DNA of 64,000 nt from Novosphingobium sp. ZN18A2 (GTDB lineage Bacteria > Pseudomonadota > Alphaproteobacteria > Sphingomonadales > Sphingomonadaceae): NCBI RefSeq assembly GCF_036784765.1, contig NZ_CP136651.1:496001-560000 (forward strand), written 5' to 3'. Under the pieces are notes generated by a model. It saw only the letters and a list, made by a program, of their open reading frames with translations. It was not told the DNA's origin and searched no databases. The position numbers and the translations under genes are program-made. Below are positions 44,786-54,847 of this stretch, one piece after another. Each line of letters begins with the position of its first letter. The first letter of the stretch is position 1.

Positions 44786-45193
44786 TCAGGCTTCGTAGTC
44801 GGGAAAGAAGCGCCGGATCACGTCCCGCGCCAGGCGGGCCGGGCGCAGCGTGTCGGCATCGATGCAGCACCAGCTTGAACGGACTTCGGCCAGAACGTCT
44901 TCGCCGCGCTTGATCACCGTCTGGTAAAAGGCCCGCGCGCCCTGCACCTTTTCAAGCAAGACCGTGGCGAAAACCTCGTCTCCCAGGAAGGTCGGCTTGC
45001 GATAGGTGATCTCGTGCTTCAGCGCGACCCACAGGTGGCCGGCCACCGCATCGGCCGGCGCGATTGAACGCCAGTGATCGATCACCGCGTCCTGCACCCA
45101 CTTCAGGTAGCTGGCGTTGTTGACGTGGCCCATGAAATCGATGTCGGATTCTTCGACGCCGATCGGCACGGTATGGGGAATCGCATTGCTCAC
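44786..45193 (-). CDS. Acyl-CoA thioesterase, 4-hydroxybenzoyl-CoA thioesterase/YbgC type
   Basis: 135 residues from GTG 45193. Hot-dog fold with the DxxGHVNNASYLKWVQDA motif (active-site Asp and His region) near residues 17-36, then HEITYRKPTFLGDEV and RSSWCCIDADTLRPARL. Hydrolyses acyl-CoA to free acid plus CoA. The frame is open upstream to 45340 but lacks homology. Lies beside the P450 gene with the same orientation, and the second TetR gene is 76 bases upstream; together they suggest fatty-acid or aromatic acyl metabolism. Confidence 0.88.
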   Translation of the reverse strand: MSNAIPHTVPIGVEESDIDFMGHVNNASYLKWVQDAVIDHWRSIAPADAVAGHLWVALKHEITYRKPTFLGDEVFATVLLEKVQGARAFYQTVIKRGEDVLAEVRSSWCCIDADTLRPARLARDVIRRFFPDYEA

Positions 45194-45269
45194 ACCAGTG
45201 TCAATAGCAGAAATGGTCCTGATTGGCCAATAACTTCCGGCCGATAAATTGGATGGTCGGGGCAAAAAA

Positions 45270-45905
45270 TCAGGCGGCGCGAAGCCCCTTGATACCGCGT
45301 GCGCCACGATCCCGCGCGGACAGGCCATCGAACATCGCATCGACGATGCGCGCCAGCTTTTCTTCCGAAAGGCGCTCCATCACGGGCAGCATCGCGCCGA
45401 TGTTGCAATAGACGCTGACCATCTGGTTCACGAGGCTGATCGCCTCGTCGATTTCCAGCCCTTCGAAATGTCCGTCGGCCATCGCTTCGGCGATGATCAT
45501 GCCCAGGTAGTGGTCGCCAAGGTCCACATAGCTGCGCACCAGTTCGAAATGCGCTTCGCCCAGTTCCACCGACATCTTGAACGAGAGCGGGTCTTCCCGC
45601 CACGAATCGCGCATCATCACGAAACGGCGGGCATAGAACTCGTACATCTTGCGTCGCGGCGGCAGGTCGGAATTGATGACCTCTTCCATCACCGCGACCT
45701 TGGGCCGGAACCAGTGTTCGGCGATCGCTTCGATCAGGGCTTCCTTGTTTTCGAAATACCGGGCGAGCGTTACCGGGGAAACGCCGGCGCGGGCGGCCAG
45801 TTCGTTCATCGTCAGGCCCTGGTCGCCGCGCTCGTCGACGATGGCGTGCGCGATTTCGACCAGGCGTTCGCGTGCGGCGTCGTTGTCGGAAGTGGTCAGT
45901 GGCAT
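45270..45905 (-). CDS. TetR/AcrR-family transcriptional regulator
   Basis: 211 residues. Helix-turn-helix near residues 14-60: RLVEIAHAIVDERG, TMNELAARAGVSPVTLARYF and ENKEALIEAI. The remainder is the effector-binding helical domain, without recognisable specificity. Same strand as the thioesterase gene, 76 bases away, and divergent from the 5'-nucleotidase gene, so either side may be a target. Confidence 0.88.
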   Translation of the reverse strand: MPLTTSDNDAARERLVEIAHAIVDERGDQGLTMNELAARAGVSPVTLARYFENKEALIEAIAEHWFRPKVAVMEEVINSDLPPRRKMYEFYARRFVMMRDSWREDPLSFKMSVELGEAHFELVRSYVDLGDHYLGMIIAEAMADGHFEGLEIDEAISLVNQMVSVYCNIGAMLPVMERLSEEKLARIVDAMFDGLSARDRGARGIKGLRAA

Positions 45906-46063
45906 CGGCGTGTTCGCTCTTCCTCTCCCGGGAATATGCAGAGTCTAGGAAGCGCGCGCGGCAATTTCAATTCGCCGCGCCGATTTCGCCCGATGCACCG
46001 CCTTCAACCCGTCGCACCCTTGGGCTAGGGACGTGGGAAAGCCAACCGAACCAAGAGTCTTCC

Positions 46064-47842
46064 ATGCCATTCGCCGCCCCCCGCTTCGCCGCGCTTGCCG
46101 CGCCCGTTCTGCTGTTGTCCGCCTGCGCGGCGCCGATGGCCACCGCGCCCGGCGCGCAGACGGCGTCTGCCGAACGTCCCGTTGAAGTGGGGATCATCGC
46201 GATAAACGATTTCCACGGCGCGCTTGAACCGCCGCACGCATCGGTGGCCGCGCCGGACGGGCAGGGCGGCACGGTCCGGGTGCCCGCAGGCGGCGCCGCG
46301 TGGCTGGCCAGCGCAGTGCGGGCATTGCAGGCGAAATATCCGTATCACCTGACCGTTTCGGCGGGTGACCTGACCAGCGCATCGCAGTTCGCATCGTCGA
46401 TCTATCTCGATGAACCGGCGGTGGGCGTGGCCAATCGCATCGGGCTCGATTTCAATGCGGTCGGCAATCACGAGTTCGATCGCGGGCTGAATGAGCTTGA
46501 GCGGCTCCAGCACGGCGGCTGCGCGCACTATACCGCGCGCCAGCCCTGCCAGGTGGAGCCGTTCAGGGGTGCCAGGTTCGAATACCTTGCCGCCAACGTA
46601 ACAGAGGCGGACGGCAAGACGATCTTCCCCGCAACCGCGCTGCGCAGCTTCGGCAGCGGTGCGCGCAAGGTGAGTGTCGGCGTGATCGGGCTGACGCTGA
46701 AGGGAACGAAGGATCTTGTCGCGCCGGGCGGCATTCGCGGGCTGACCTTCGGCGACGAGGCGGATGCGATCAATCGCGGAGTCGCGAAGCTGAAGGGCGA
46801 AGGCGCGGATGCGGTTGTCGTGCTGATCCATCAGGGGCTGGCCCCCGTGCCCGGCAGCAAGCCCGATCCCAACGGGTGCGACGTTTCGGGCGCATTGGAG
46901 CCGATCCTCGACCGGCTCGACCCGCGCGTGGACGTGGTCGTTTCGGGCCATACCCACCAGACCTACAACTGCATGTGGCCCGGCAAGACCGGCGGAAAGC
47001 CGATGCTGCTGACCAGCGCGGGGTCTTACGGGCGGCTGGTGACGGACATCGTGCTGGACATCGATCCGGCGTCCGGCGCGGTGGTTTCGAAGTCGGCGAA
47101 GAACCTGATCGTCCAGTCGCCCGGCTATACCTCGTCACGCGGGCCGGTGGCGCAGAGCACCGCCTATCCCACGTACAAGCCAGCGCCCGACGTTGCCGCC
47201 TATGTCGGCAAATACGTGGATGCGGCCAAGGCGTTCTCGCAGCGGGTCAGCGGCCACATTTCCGGTCCCGCGGACAAGGCCGACAGGGGCGGGGCCACCG
47301 CGCCGACCGGCGGCGACCTGGGCAACCTGATCGCGGACGCGCAACTGGCCGCCACGCGCAAGGCCGGTGCGCAGATCGCCTTCATGAACCCCTTCGGCAT
47401 TCGCGCCGCGCTGGTTCCCGGCAAGGACGGGGCGGTCACCTATGGCCAGATCTACCAGGTCCAGCCGTTCAACAACGTGCTGGTGACCGGCACGATGACG
47501 GGCGCACAGATCAAGGCGGTGCTGGAACAGGGGTTCGACGATGCCGGCGTTAAGCAGGCGCTCAGCCCCTCGGCGGGCTTTGCCTACACTGTCGATATGA
47601 CCCGGCCCTCCGGCAATCGCGTAACCGGCATCACGCTGAACGGGAAGCCGCTTGGCATGGACACGACCTATCGCGTGACGGTGAGCAACTTCCTGTCGGG
47701 CGGCGGTGACGGATTCTCCGTCTTCGGGAAGGCGGGCGATACGGTGATCGGCGAAACCGACCTCGATGCGCTGGAACAGTGGCTTATGGCCGTGCCGGTG
47801 CGGCAGGTGCCGCACGAACCGCGCGCGACGATCACGGGTTAG
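46064..47842 (+). CDS. 5'-nucleotidase/UshA-like bifunctional metallophosphoesterase, lipoprotein
   Basis: 592 residues from ATG 46064; upstream frame to 45872 is shadow. Signal peptide with lipobox LLSAC (Cys near residue 19). Metallophosphoesterase domain: IIAINDFHGALEP, VSAGDLTSAS, AVGNHEFDRG, VVSGHTHQTYN (metal ligands). The 5'-nucleotidase C-terminal domain follows with GDLGNLIADAQL, IAFMNPFGIRAAL and NFLSGGGDGFSVF. Periplasmic or outer membrane removal of phosphate from nucleotides. Length and order match the UshA/CpdB-like family. Confidence 0.9.
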   Translation: MPFAAPRFAALAAPVLLLSACAAPMATAPGAQTASAERPVEVGIIAINDFHGALEPPHASVAAPDGQGGTVRVPAGGAAWLASAVRALQAKYPYHLTVSAGDLTSASQFASSIYLDEPAVGVANRIGLDFNAVGNHEFDRGLNELERLQHGGCAHYTARQPCQVEPFRGARFEYLAANVTEADGKTIFPATALRSFGSGARKVSVGVIGLTLKGTKDLVAPGGIRGLTFGDEADAINRGVAKLKGEGADAVVVLIHQGLAPVPGSKPDPNGCDVSGALEPILDRLDPRVDVVVSGHTHQTYNCMWPGKTGGKPMLLTSAGSYGRLVTDIVLDIDPASGAVVSKSAKNLIVQSPGYTSSRGPVAQSTAYPTYKPAPDVAAYVGKYVDAAKAFSQRVSGHISGPADKADRGGATAPTGGDLGNLIADAQLAATRKAGAQIAFMNPFGIRAALVPGKDGAVTYGQIYQVQPFNNVLVTGTMTGAQIKAVLEQGFDDAGVKQALSPSAGFAYTVDMTRPSGNRVTGITLNGKPLGMDTTYRVTVSNFLSGGGDGFSVFGKAGDTVIGETDLDALEQWLMAVPVRQVPHEPRATITG

Positions 47843-47874
47843 GTCGGACGAACTGAAAGTCCGTATAATTTTCC

Positions 47875-47905
47875 CGTCGTCCCCGGCTTGACCCAAGGTC
47901 CAGCT
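47875..47905. repeat. Possible dispersed repeat (GTCCCCGGCTTGACCC type)
   Basis: The gap between the nucleotidase and MFS genes contains GTCGTCCCCGGCTTGACCCA and AAGGTCCAGC, resembling a common sphingomonad intergenic repeat with CCCCGGCTTGACCC. There is no second copy in the window, so the assignment rests on recognition only. Confidence 0.4.
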
Positions 47906-47949
47906 TTCCTTTGCAATTCCGGTGAAGGCAGGCGGGGCGCGTGTCCTGC

Positions 47950-49278
47950 TCAGTGACCGGGGCCGCCGACAACCGCCATTGCCGGGCCGAACCCGGCGCG
48001 GGCCGTTGCAAGGTCGGCGGCGATGGTCTTTTCGGCCAGCCGGTAATGCAGCGCGGCCCACCAGTACAGCAACGAGGACGCCCCCATCGCGGCGGCAAGC
48101 GCGATGCCCGGCGCAAAGCCGTCGGCTGCCATCCAGTCGCTTCCCGCGCCGATCACCAGCGGCCCCAGACCGCCGCCGATCAGCGAAAAGATCATGTTGG
48201 TAATGGCCGAAGAGGTCACCCGCATGCGTGGGTGCATCAGGTTGTAGACCGTGCCGTAAGTCACGCCCAGATAGCTGAACTGGAACAGCGCCGTCACGGA
48301 CAGCAGGGCCAGCGCGGCCCAGGCGTTCGATTGCAGCAGCGCGGCGATGAACAGCACCGGCGAAATTGCCAGCGCGATGGCGGGAACGCGCGCATGGGCA
48401 TGGGGCATCCTGGGGGCGAGCCGGTCTGCGACGATCCCGCCCATCATCACGCTGATCGTCGCCGGAACCGCCGCGACGAAGCCGTTGGCAAGCCCCGCTT
48501 CCAGCAGCGAAAAGCCATAGCGGCGCATCAGCAGCGCAGCGAAGAACGTGTTCACGCCGAAGCCCACCAGCGAAGCGATGGTCGATCCCGCGACGACATG
48601 GGTGATCGTGCGCACTTTCACGAAGCGGGCCAGCACGTCGCGGATCGGCGGCACGGTTTCCACGTCGCCCGCGTCATACCGCCCGCGCGGCGGCTCAGAC
48701 AGCAGCAGGTGGACCAGCACCGCCAGCACAAGCCCCGGCGCCGCCGCGAACAGGAAGGCATCGCGCCACCCGAAATGCGCGGCCACCAGCGACCCGCCCG
48801 CCGCGCCCACGAACGCGCCGATCGGCGGGGCGAGCATCAGCACGGACATCGCCGTGGCCCGCCGTGCGGGGCGGAAGAAATCGGCAATCGTCGAGTGGCT
48901 GGACGGCAGGCCGATCGCCTCGCCCACGCCCACCGCGATGCGTGCCGCGAACAGATGCGCAAAGCTGCCGGCCATGCCGGTCCACGCTGTCGCCAGCGAC
49001 CACAGCAACGTGCCCAGCGCGATCAGCGAAAGGCGGCGCATCTTCTCCGCGAGCCGCGCGACGACCAGCCCCAGCACCACGTTCAGCAACGCGAACGCCA
49101 ACCCCGAAAGCAGCGCGATCTGGGTGTCCGACAGGCCAAAGTCCTTGCGGATCGGCTCAACCAGGACATTCAGGACGATGCGGTCGACAAATCCGATGGT
49201 GCTGATGGAGGTCAGCAGGACCAGCGCGAGGCCGGCCGAATCACGGCGCAACAGCGCCTTGTCGGTACTTTCCTTCAA
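47950..49278 (-). CDS. MFS transporter
   Basis: 442 residues, about twelve helices. The family signature lies in the first half: FVDRIVLNVLVEPIRKDFGLSDTQIALLSG, then ARLAEKMRRLSLIALGTLLWS between helices 2 and 3, and GVGEAIGLPSSHSTIADFF. Resembles the spinster/MFS group found near catabolic genes in sphingomonads; substrate unknown. The gene lies downstream of the nitronate monooxygenase-like gene on the same strand, 124 bases away. Confidence 0.88.
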   Translation of the reverse strand: MKESTDKALLRRDSAGLALVLLTSISTIGFVDRIVLNVLVEPIRKDFGLSDTQIALLSGLAFALLNVVLGLVVARLAEKMRRLSLIALGTLLWSLATAWTGMAGSFAHLFAARIAVGVGEAIGLPSSHSTIADFFRPARRATAMSVLMLAPPIGAFVGAAGGSLVAAHFGWRDAFLFAAAPGLVLAVLVHLLLSEPPRGRYDAGDVETVPPIRDVLARFVKVRTITHVVAGSTIASLVGFGVNTFFAALLMRRYGFSLLEAGLANGFVAAVPATISVMMGGIVADRLAPRMPHAHARVPAIALAISPVLFIAALLQSNAWAALALLSVTALFQFSYLGVTYGTVYNLMHPRMRVTSSAITNMIFSLIGGGLGPLVIGAGSDWMAADGFAPGIALAAAMGASSLLYWWAALHYRLAEKTIAADLATARAGFGPAMAVVGGPGH

Positions 49279-49402
49279 GGCGCGGCTTCTCCCTTCCGCA
49301 GGTCCGATCCGGACCTATAGACCGCATCCGCGGTGCCGGGCCAGCGCGAAAGGTCTGGCCCGGCAGCAATTTCGAATCCGGTCCCGGCGCGCGATACGGG
49401 GA

Positions 49403-50539
49403 TCAATCCCCCAGCGTGGAGACGAGGTTGCCCACCGCTTCGGCAAATTCCTCGCGAAAGTCCTGCACAACCGCGCGGGAAGAGCGCACCTGGTCCACCA
49501 GCCCGACGCCTTGGCCCACGAAATAGCTGACCAGTTCGCGTGCATCCTCGTTGCCGTTCACCACCGCCTTTTCGATCCGGGCGAAGGCGGGTTCGGAAAC
49601 CATGCCCATCAGCGGCATCGGCAGCGGTCCGGGGCTGTCCGCGCCGTCCCACGCCTCGTGCCACGCGGTTTTCAACTGGCGTGCGGGCTTGCCGGTGCGG
49701 CAGCGCGAACGCACGGTGTCGCGGCTGCGGGCGGCAACCATCTTTTCGCGGAAAGCCTCGCTGGTTTCGGCCTCCACCGTCGATAGCCAGATCGAACCGG
49801 TCCACGCGCCTTGCGCACCGGCGGCCATCATGCCCGCCATCTGTGCGCCCGTCATGATGCCGCCGGCAGCCAGCACCGGGATGTCGTGGCCCGCCTCCGC
49901 CAGCCCGCGCACCACTTCGGGAATCAGCACAAGCGTGGAAACCTCGCCGCAATGGCCGCCCGCCTCACCGCCCTGCGCAACGATGATGTCCACGCCCGCC
50001 TGCGCCTGCCGGATCGCGTGTTCCTTCGCGCCCACCAGCGCGGCCACCGGAACGCCGTGCTTGCGGCCCTCCTCGATCATGCGTGGCGGCGCGATGCCAA
50101 GCGCATTGGCGATCAGCTTTATCGGGTGACGGAAGGCGACTTCCATCTGGGCATAGCCGTTTTCGGGCGTGATCCCGGCGCGGCCCTCGTAACGGACCAC
50201 TTCGCCGGGCGGCACCTCCAGCCCATAGCGACCGAGCAGGTCGGACGTGAAGGCGCGGTGCCGGTCCGAGATCGCGGCCGCGCGTTCCGCATTGTCATGG
50301 AAATCGGCAACGCGCGGATCGATGGTCTCGGGCACCAGCACATCAACGCCATAGGGCGCGCCGTCTATATGCGCGTCGATCCAGGCGAGTTCCTCTTCCA
50401 GCTGTTCCGGGGTGAAGCGGGTTGCGCCCAGAACGCCGAAGCCGCCCGCCTTGCTGACGGCGACGACGACATCGCGGCAATGGCTGAATGCGAAAAGCGG
50501 GAACTCGCAGCCGGTCAGCCGGCAAACCTTGTTATCCAT
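49403..50539 (-). CDS. Nitronate monooxygenase-like FMN protein
   Basis: 378 residues. TIM-barrel flavoprotein of the 2-nitropropane dioxygenase family: SKAGGFGVLGA near the N-terminus, IIVAQGGEAGGHCGEVSTL (FMN phosphate region), PVLAAGGIMTGAQMAGMMAAGAQGAWTGSIWL in the barrel. The GHCG motif aligns with the usual G-G-H residues of class II enzymes. Oxidises alkyl nitronates in known cases, though many members act on other substrates (for example enoyl reductases), so the true substrate is uncertain. Confidence 0.87.
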   Translation of the reverse strand: MDNKVCRLTGCEFPLFAFSHCRDVVVAVSKAGGFGVLGATRFTPEQLEEELAWIDAHIDGAPYGVDVLVPETIDPRVADFHDNAERAAAISDRHRAFTSDLLGRYGLEVPPGEVVRYEGRAGITPENGYAQMEVAFRHPIKLIANALGIAPPRMIEEGRKHGVPVAALVGAKEHAIRQAQAGVDIIVAQGGEAGGHCGEVSTLVLIPEVVRGLAEAGHDIPVLAAGGIMTGAQMAGMMAAGAQGAWTGSIWLSTVEAETSEAFREKMVAARSRDTVRSRCRTGKPARQLKTAWHEAWDGADSPGPLPMPLMGMVSEPAFARIEKAVVNGNEDARELVSYFVGQGVGLVDQVRSSRAVVQDFREEFAEAVGNLVSTLGD

Positions 50540-50650
50540 GTCCTCTCCCTGCGCCGGTCCGTATCGGCGCTTATCGGCCGATAGCTTTGCGCGGGAAAGG
50601 CGGCGAGGGCAAGCCCCGCCGGGATCGGTTGGCCTGTCCGCTTGCGCGGG

Positions 50651-51285
<635 letters not shown>

Positions 51286-51286
<1 letters not shown>

Positions 51287-52194
51287 CAGTTCTGCTCCTC
51301 GGATTTGGGTTTCCAGCGCTTGTCGGCCGGGAAAACGTCGTCGATGCCGCCTTTCACGCCCGATCCATAGACCGGGTTGGGCATGGCAAACCATGTGCGG
51401 CCCCACATCGCGGCGATCGCGGGGCCCATCGCGCCGGCGCGGCGCCGGGGCGGGGTGCCCGGCACGAACAGGTCGGAAAAGTCTATCAACTGGTCGCCCG
51501 CCATCGCGACCACGCAATAGGTCTTCGCGATTTCCAGGCGGCGGCCGTCCTTGCCGCGCTTCCCGTCGACATCGCCCTGGAGATAAAGCGTCTTCAGGTG
51601 TTCCGCCGGGCCAAGGCCCGCCGCGTCCAGCGCAGCTTCGGTTCCCCGGTAGTTGGCGGCCGAACGGTTGGTGTTGAAGATCACGGTCACGCCCATCGCG
51701 CGCAGGGCTTTCACGGCGGAAAGTGCGCCGGGCACGGGCGAGACGTAAGCCGCGCCGTGCTGTTCCCAGTCGCTCCACCGCGCGGGATCGAACGGGCGGC
51801 CGGGGTGCGTGGCCTCGTCGTATTCGAAGCCGTAGTTGAGCAGCATCGTCTCATCCGCATCGAACACCGCGGCCCAGGGTTTGTCACCGCAGGCCAGCGG
51901 TTCGGGATCGGCCAGCGTCGATCTCGGCGCCAGCACGGCGGACCACGCATCGGCAGGCGCGGGGGTGCCGGCATCCTTGCGGGCCTTGCGTGCGGCAACA
52001 GCGTCGACCAGCGCGTTATAGCCCGTCTGTTCGACTGCTGCCGCTTCGGCCGAGCCATACAGGAACTGCATCTGCGGCGGGACCGAGATCGGAGCGATCT
52101 GGCTGTTCGGCACGGGCACATCGATCGTCTGCGCGGTCGCGCAGGCGGACAGCGCCAGCGCGCAAAGCGCCGCAACGGGGGCGTGAATGCGCAT
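51286..52194 (-). CDS. HAD-family acid phosphatase lipoprotein (e(P4)-like)
   Basis: 302 residues from ATG 52194. Lipoprotein signal with LALSAC (Cys near residue 18). The class C/acid phosphatase motif [18 protein letters not shown] (DxDxT) near residue 110, [13 protein letters not shown] (motif II) and [10 protein letters not shown]. Outer-membrane or periplasmic phosphatase in known relatives. It is inserted between the two CoA-transferase subunit genes with one-base overlaps on both sides, so all three are translated together. Confidence 0.87.
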
Positions 52195-52919
52195 CACGCC
52201 GCCTCGCGCTCACGCACGGTGCGGAACTCTATCTTCTTGTCGTATGGCGCGCCCACGATCATCCGGTTCACGAAGACGCCGGGCAGGTGGATGCAATCGG
52301 CGTCGAGCGTGCCCGCCGGTACGATCTCTTCCACTTCCACCACGCAGATGCGCCCGCAGGTGGCCGCCGGCACGTTGAAGTTGCGCGCGGTCTTGCGGAA
52401 CATGACATTGCCGGTTTCATCGGCACGCCATGCCTTCACCAGGCTGAGGTCGGCAAAGATGCCGCGCTCCAGGATATAGTCCTGCATCGTGCCGTCGGGC
52501 GCGGGGAACTGCTTCACTTCCTTGCCTTCGGCAATCTGCGTGCCGACGCCGGTCTTGGTATAGAATCCGGGAATGCCCGCGCCGCCGGCGCGCATCCTTT
52601 CGGCCAGCGTGCCTTGCGGGCAGAATTCCACTTCCAGTTCGCCCGAAAGGTACTGGCGTTCGAACTCCTTGTTCTCACCGACGTAGGAGCTCATCATCTT
52701 CTTCACCTGCCGCGTGCGCAGCAGCTTGCCGATGCCTTCGTTGTCTATCCCTGCATTGTTGCTGGCGAAGGTCAGGCCCTTCACGCCCGAATCGCGCACC
52801 GCGTCGAGCAGCCGTTCCGGGATGCCGCACAGGCCGAAGCCCCCGCAGGCAATCAGCATGTCGTCGCGCAGCAAACCGTCAAGCGCGGCAGTGGCGTCGG
52901 AGTAGATCTTGCTGGACAT
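52194..52919 (-). CDS. scoA: 3-oxoacid CoA-transferase subunit A
   Basis: 241 residues from ATG 52919 (upstream ten codons to 52949 excluded). CoA-binding GGFGLCGIPERLLDAV, SNNAGIDNEGIGKLL, GTLAERMRAGGAGIPGFYTKTGVGT and RTARNFNVPAATCGRICVVEVEEIV identify the SCOT alpha subunit. First gene of a three-gene message with the HAD and scoB genes; a LysR gene diverges from it. Confidence 0.94.
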   Translation of the reverse strand: MSSKIYSDATAALDGLLRDDMLIACGGFGLCGIPERLLDAVRDSGVKGLTFASNNAGIDNEGIGKLLRTRQVKKMMSSYVGENKEFERQYLSGELEVEFCPQGTLAERMRAGGAGIPGFYTKTGVGTQIAEGKEVKQFPAPDGTMQDYILERGIFADLSLVKAWRADETGNVMFRKTARNFNVPAATCGRICVVEVEEIVPAGTLDADCIHLPGVFVNRMIVGAPYDKKIEFRTVREREAA

Positions 52920-52962
52920 CGGATGTCTCTCCCTTTCTCGCAGCGGCATTAGACGAAACCAT

Positions 52963-52981
52963 CAATCGAAAATAGTGATTG
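52963..52981 (+). promoter_or_regulatory. Likely LysR-type operator (CAATC-N9-GATTG)
   Basis: CAATC (52963-52967) and GATTG (52977-52981) are perfect inverted 5-mers spaced by 9, giving the T-N11-A pattern of LysR-family boxes. It lies in the gap between scoA and the divergent LysR gene, about 44 bases upstream of scoA and 24 upstream of the regulator. Confidence 0.55.
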
Positions 52982-53004
52982 TTGTTTATGCTTTTTGATA
53001 AGAG

Positions 53005-53883
53005 ATGGGCATGAAACGGATTGCCATCTATCATCTGGAAACGCTGTTGTGGATCGCCCGGCTCGGCACGTTCCGTGCCGCGGCAGAGCGGCTCAACACG
53101 ACCCAGCCGGCGATATCCGCACGCGTTCGCGAACTGGAAGACCGGCTTGGCATTGCCATTTTCCGCCGCGAAGGCAGGCGCATGGTGCTCACCACGCGCG
53201 GGCGTCGGCTGGTTCAGCAGTGTGAACCGATCTGGGCCGGCTTCGAAAAGGTGCTGCTCGAAGCGAGCGATTTTTCGGGGGCGAGCGGGGTGGTGCGCGT
53301 CGGCAGCGGCGAGATCGCGGCGGCGAGCTGCCTGCCCGGATTCGTCCAGGCGATAGAGCGCGATCTGCCGGGCGTAACGCTCGAGATCGAGCTCGACCTG
53401 ACCACGCGCATGCTCCAGCAATTGCTTTCGGGCACCAGCGACGTCGTGTTCCTGGGCGGCCCGGTGGCCAGCCCCGGTGTGCGTACATTGCCGATCGGCT
53501 CGGTCGGGCTTGTCTGGCTGGCGAGCCGGGCCACGGTCGAAGCGGGCGGCTTCGCACAGGCGCTGCCCGTGTGGTCGCTGCCCGCAAATTCGCCGATACA
53601 CGGGGCGATGCTCGAATCGATCGAGGCGAATGCCGCGCCGGTGCGCACGATCGGCACCTGCAACAACGTGCGCACACTGGTGGAGATCGTATCGGGCGGT
53701 GGCGGTGCGGCGGTGCTTCCCGAAACGATGGTGCGCGCGGAAATTGCCTCTGGCCTGCTGGTAGAGGTGCTGCCGCGCCCCCGCCGCAAGATACACTTCG
53801 AGGTGGCGATCCGCGCGCGTGAGCGTGATCCGCTGGTGCTCGAACTGTTCCGCCGCGCGGGAGAGCTGACTATCGAGCTTTGA
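53005..53883 (+). CDS. LysR-family transcriptional regulator
   Basis: 292 residues. N-terminal helix-turn-helix: ETLLWIARLGTFRAAAERLNTTQPAISARVRELEDRLG, followed by the effector-binding domain (LPGFVQAIERDLPGVTLEIELD). Divergent from the scoA operon with a T-N11-A inverted repeat between them, so it probably controls CoA-transferase expression in response to an acyl ligand. Start at ATG 53005; an ATG two codons inside is possible. Confidence 0.92.
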   Translation: MGMKRIAIYHLETLLWIARLGTFRAAAERLNTTQPAISARVRELEDRLGIAIFRREGRRMVLTTRGRRLVQQCEPIWAGFEKVLLEASDFSGASGVVRVGSGEIAAASCLPGFVQAIERDLPGVTLEIELDLTTRMLQQLLSGTSDVVFLGGPVASPGVRTLPIGSVGLVWLASRATVEAGGFAQALPVWSLPANSPIHGAMLESIEANAAPVRTIGTCNNVRTLVEIVSGGGGAAVLPETMVRAEIASGLLVEVLPRPRRKIHFEVAIRARERDPLVLELFRRAGELTIEL

Positions 53884-53893
53884 GGGTGCCGGG

Positions 53894-53914
53894 AACGGCC
53901 TGATTGCGGCCGTT
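53894..53914. terminator. Possible bidirectional hairpin between convergent genes
   Basis: AACGGCC (53894-53900) and GGCCGTT (53908-53914) pair with a seven-base loop, just after the LysR stop and before the leftward HAD gene end. No T run follows in either direction, so the call as a terminator is weak. Confidence 0.35.
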
Positions 53915-53936
53915 GCGCCGGCCGACCATCTCTCCC

Positions 53937-54584
53937 TCAGGCGAGCGGGATGTCCAGCACGGCCCCCAGGTCGGCCAGCGCCTGTTCGCCGCTTGTCACC
54001 TTGATCGCGTGCATCCCCAGCTGCGCCGCCGGCTTGCAGTTGATGCCCAGGTCATCGAGATAGACGCATTCGCCTGCCGCCGTGCCCAGCCTGTCCAGCA
54101 TCATCTGGTAGATGCGCGGATCGGGCTTGCGCACGCCCGCCTTGCTGCTTTCGATCACTTCCTCGAATCGGGCGAATATCTGCTCCATCTCGTCGCGCGC
54201 ATCGTCGCTGCGCGCCATGCCCGCGCCGTGCCCGGCGGGAACGTTGTTGGTGATGCAGCCAAGGCGGAAGCCGGCATCCTTCAACCGGTCGAGCGCGCGG
54301 ACCATTGCCGGGCGGACCGCGCCAGCCAGCACCGCCAGCACCGCGCTGCCTTCAAGGTCGTGCCCCAGCGCGCGCGCCTCTTCGGCGAACAGGCTGTCGA
54401 AGGTGGCCGGATCGATTTCGGACCGTTCGAATTTTGCCCAGGCATTGGTGTCAGGATCGGTTGCGTTCACGCGGCGGATGAAATCGCGCGGCAGCCCGCG
54501 CTCATCCTCCAGCCGGTTGAACGCCTCGAACGGAGACGCGGTTATGACGCCGCCGAAGTCGAAAATTACCGCCGTGAAGCCCAT
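53937..54584 (-). CDS. HAD-IA hydrolase (epoxide-hydrolase N-domain-like phosphatase)
   Basis: 215 residues. Motif I AVIFDFGGVITASPFEAF, motif II LGCITNN, motif III KAGVRKPDPRIYQM and motif IV VYLDDLGINCKPA match the HAD subfamily related to the N-terminal domain of soluble epoxide hydrolase (acyl- or sugar-phosphate phosphatase). The motif order and length (about 215) are complete; the substrate is unknown. Convergent with the LysR gene. Confidence 0.88.
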   Translation of the reverse strand: MGFTAVIFDFGGVITASPFEAFNRLEDERGLPRDFIRRVNATDPDTNAWAKFERSEIDPATFDSLFAEEARALGHDLEGSAVLAVLAGAVRPAMVRALDRLKDAGFRLGCITNNVPAGHGAGMARSDDARDEMEQIFARFEEVIESSKAGVRKPDPRIYQMMLDRLGTAAGECVYLDDLGINCKPAAQLGMHAIKVTSGEQALADLGAVLDIPLA

Positions 54585-54847
54585 GCACCGTTTCCCATCT
54601 GAATTGCGTTTTCGCCGTTCCCGCCCCGTCCTCTAGCGACTGCAAGCCACGCTGCAAGGTTCGCAAGGACGTCGCAAGGACGGGGGCGGGCTAGGCGCCG
54701 CGCGTCAAGCCGTCGTCGCGGATCGCCATCGCCCGTTCTGGCGGATTGTCGCCATTTGACCTGAATCATGGCAGGCTATGCGTGAGAGAGCCAAACCGGA
54801 CCAATCCTTCCTCCGCCGACCAACCCTCAGCTGAAAGGTACCGTGCC

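Noticed and set aside
47941-49320. Plus-strand open frame of 459 codons opposite the MFS gene
   Set aside because: Low-complexity Arg/Gln/His-rich translation, no homology features, fully antisense to a clear transporter.
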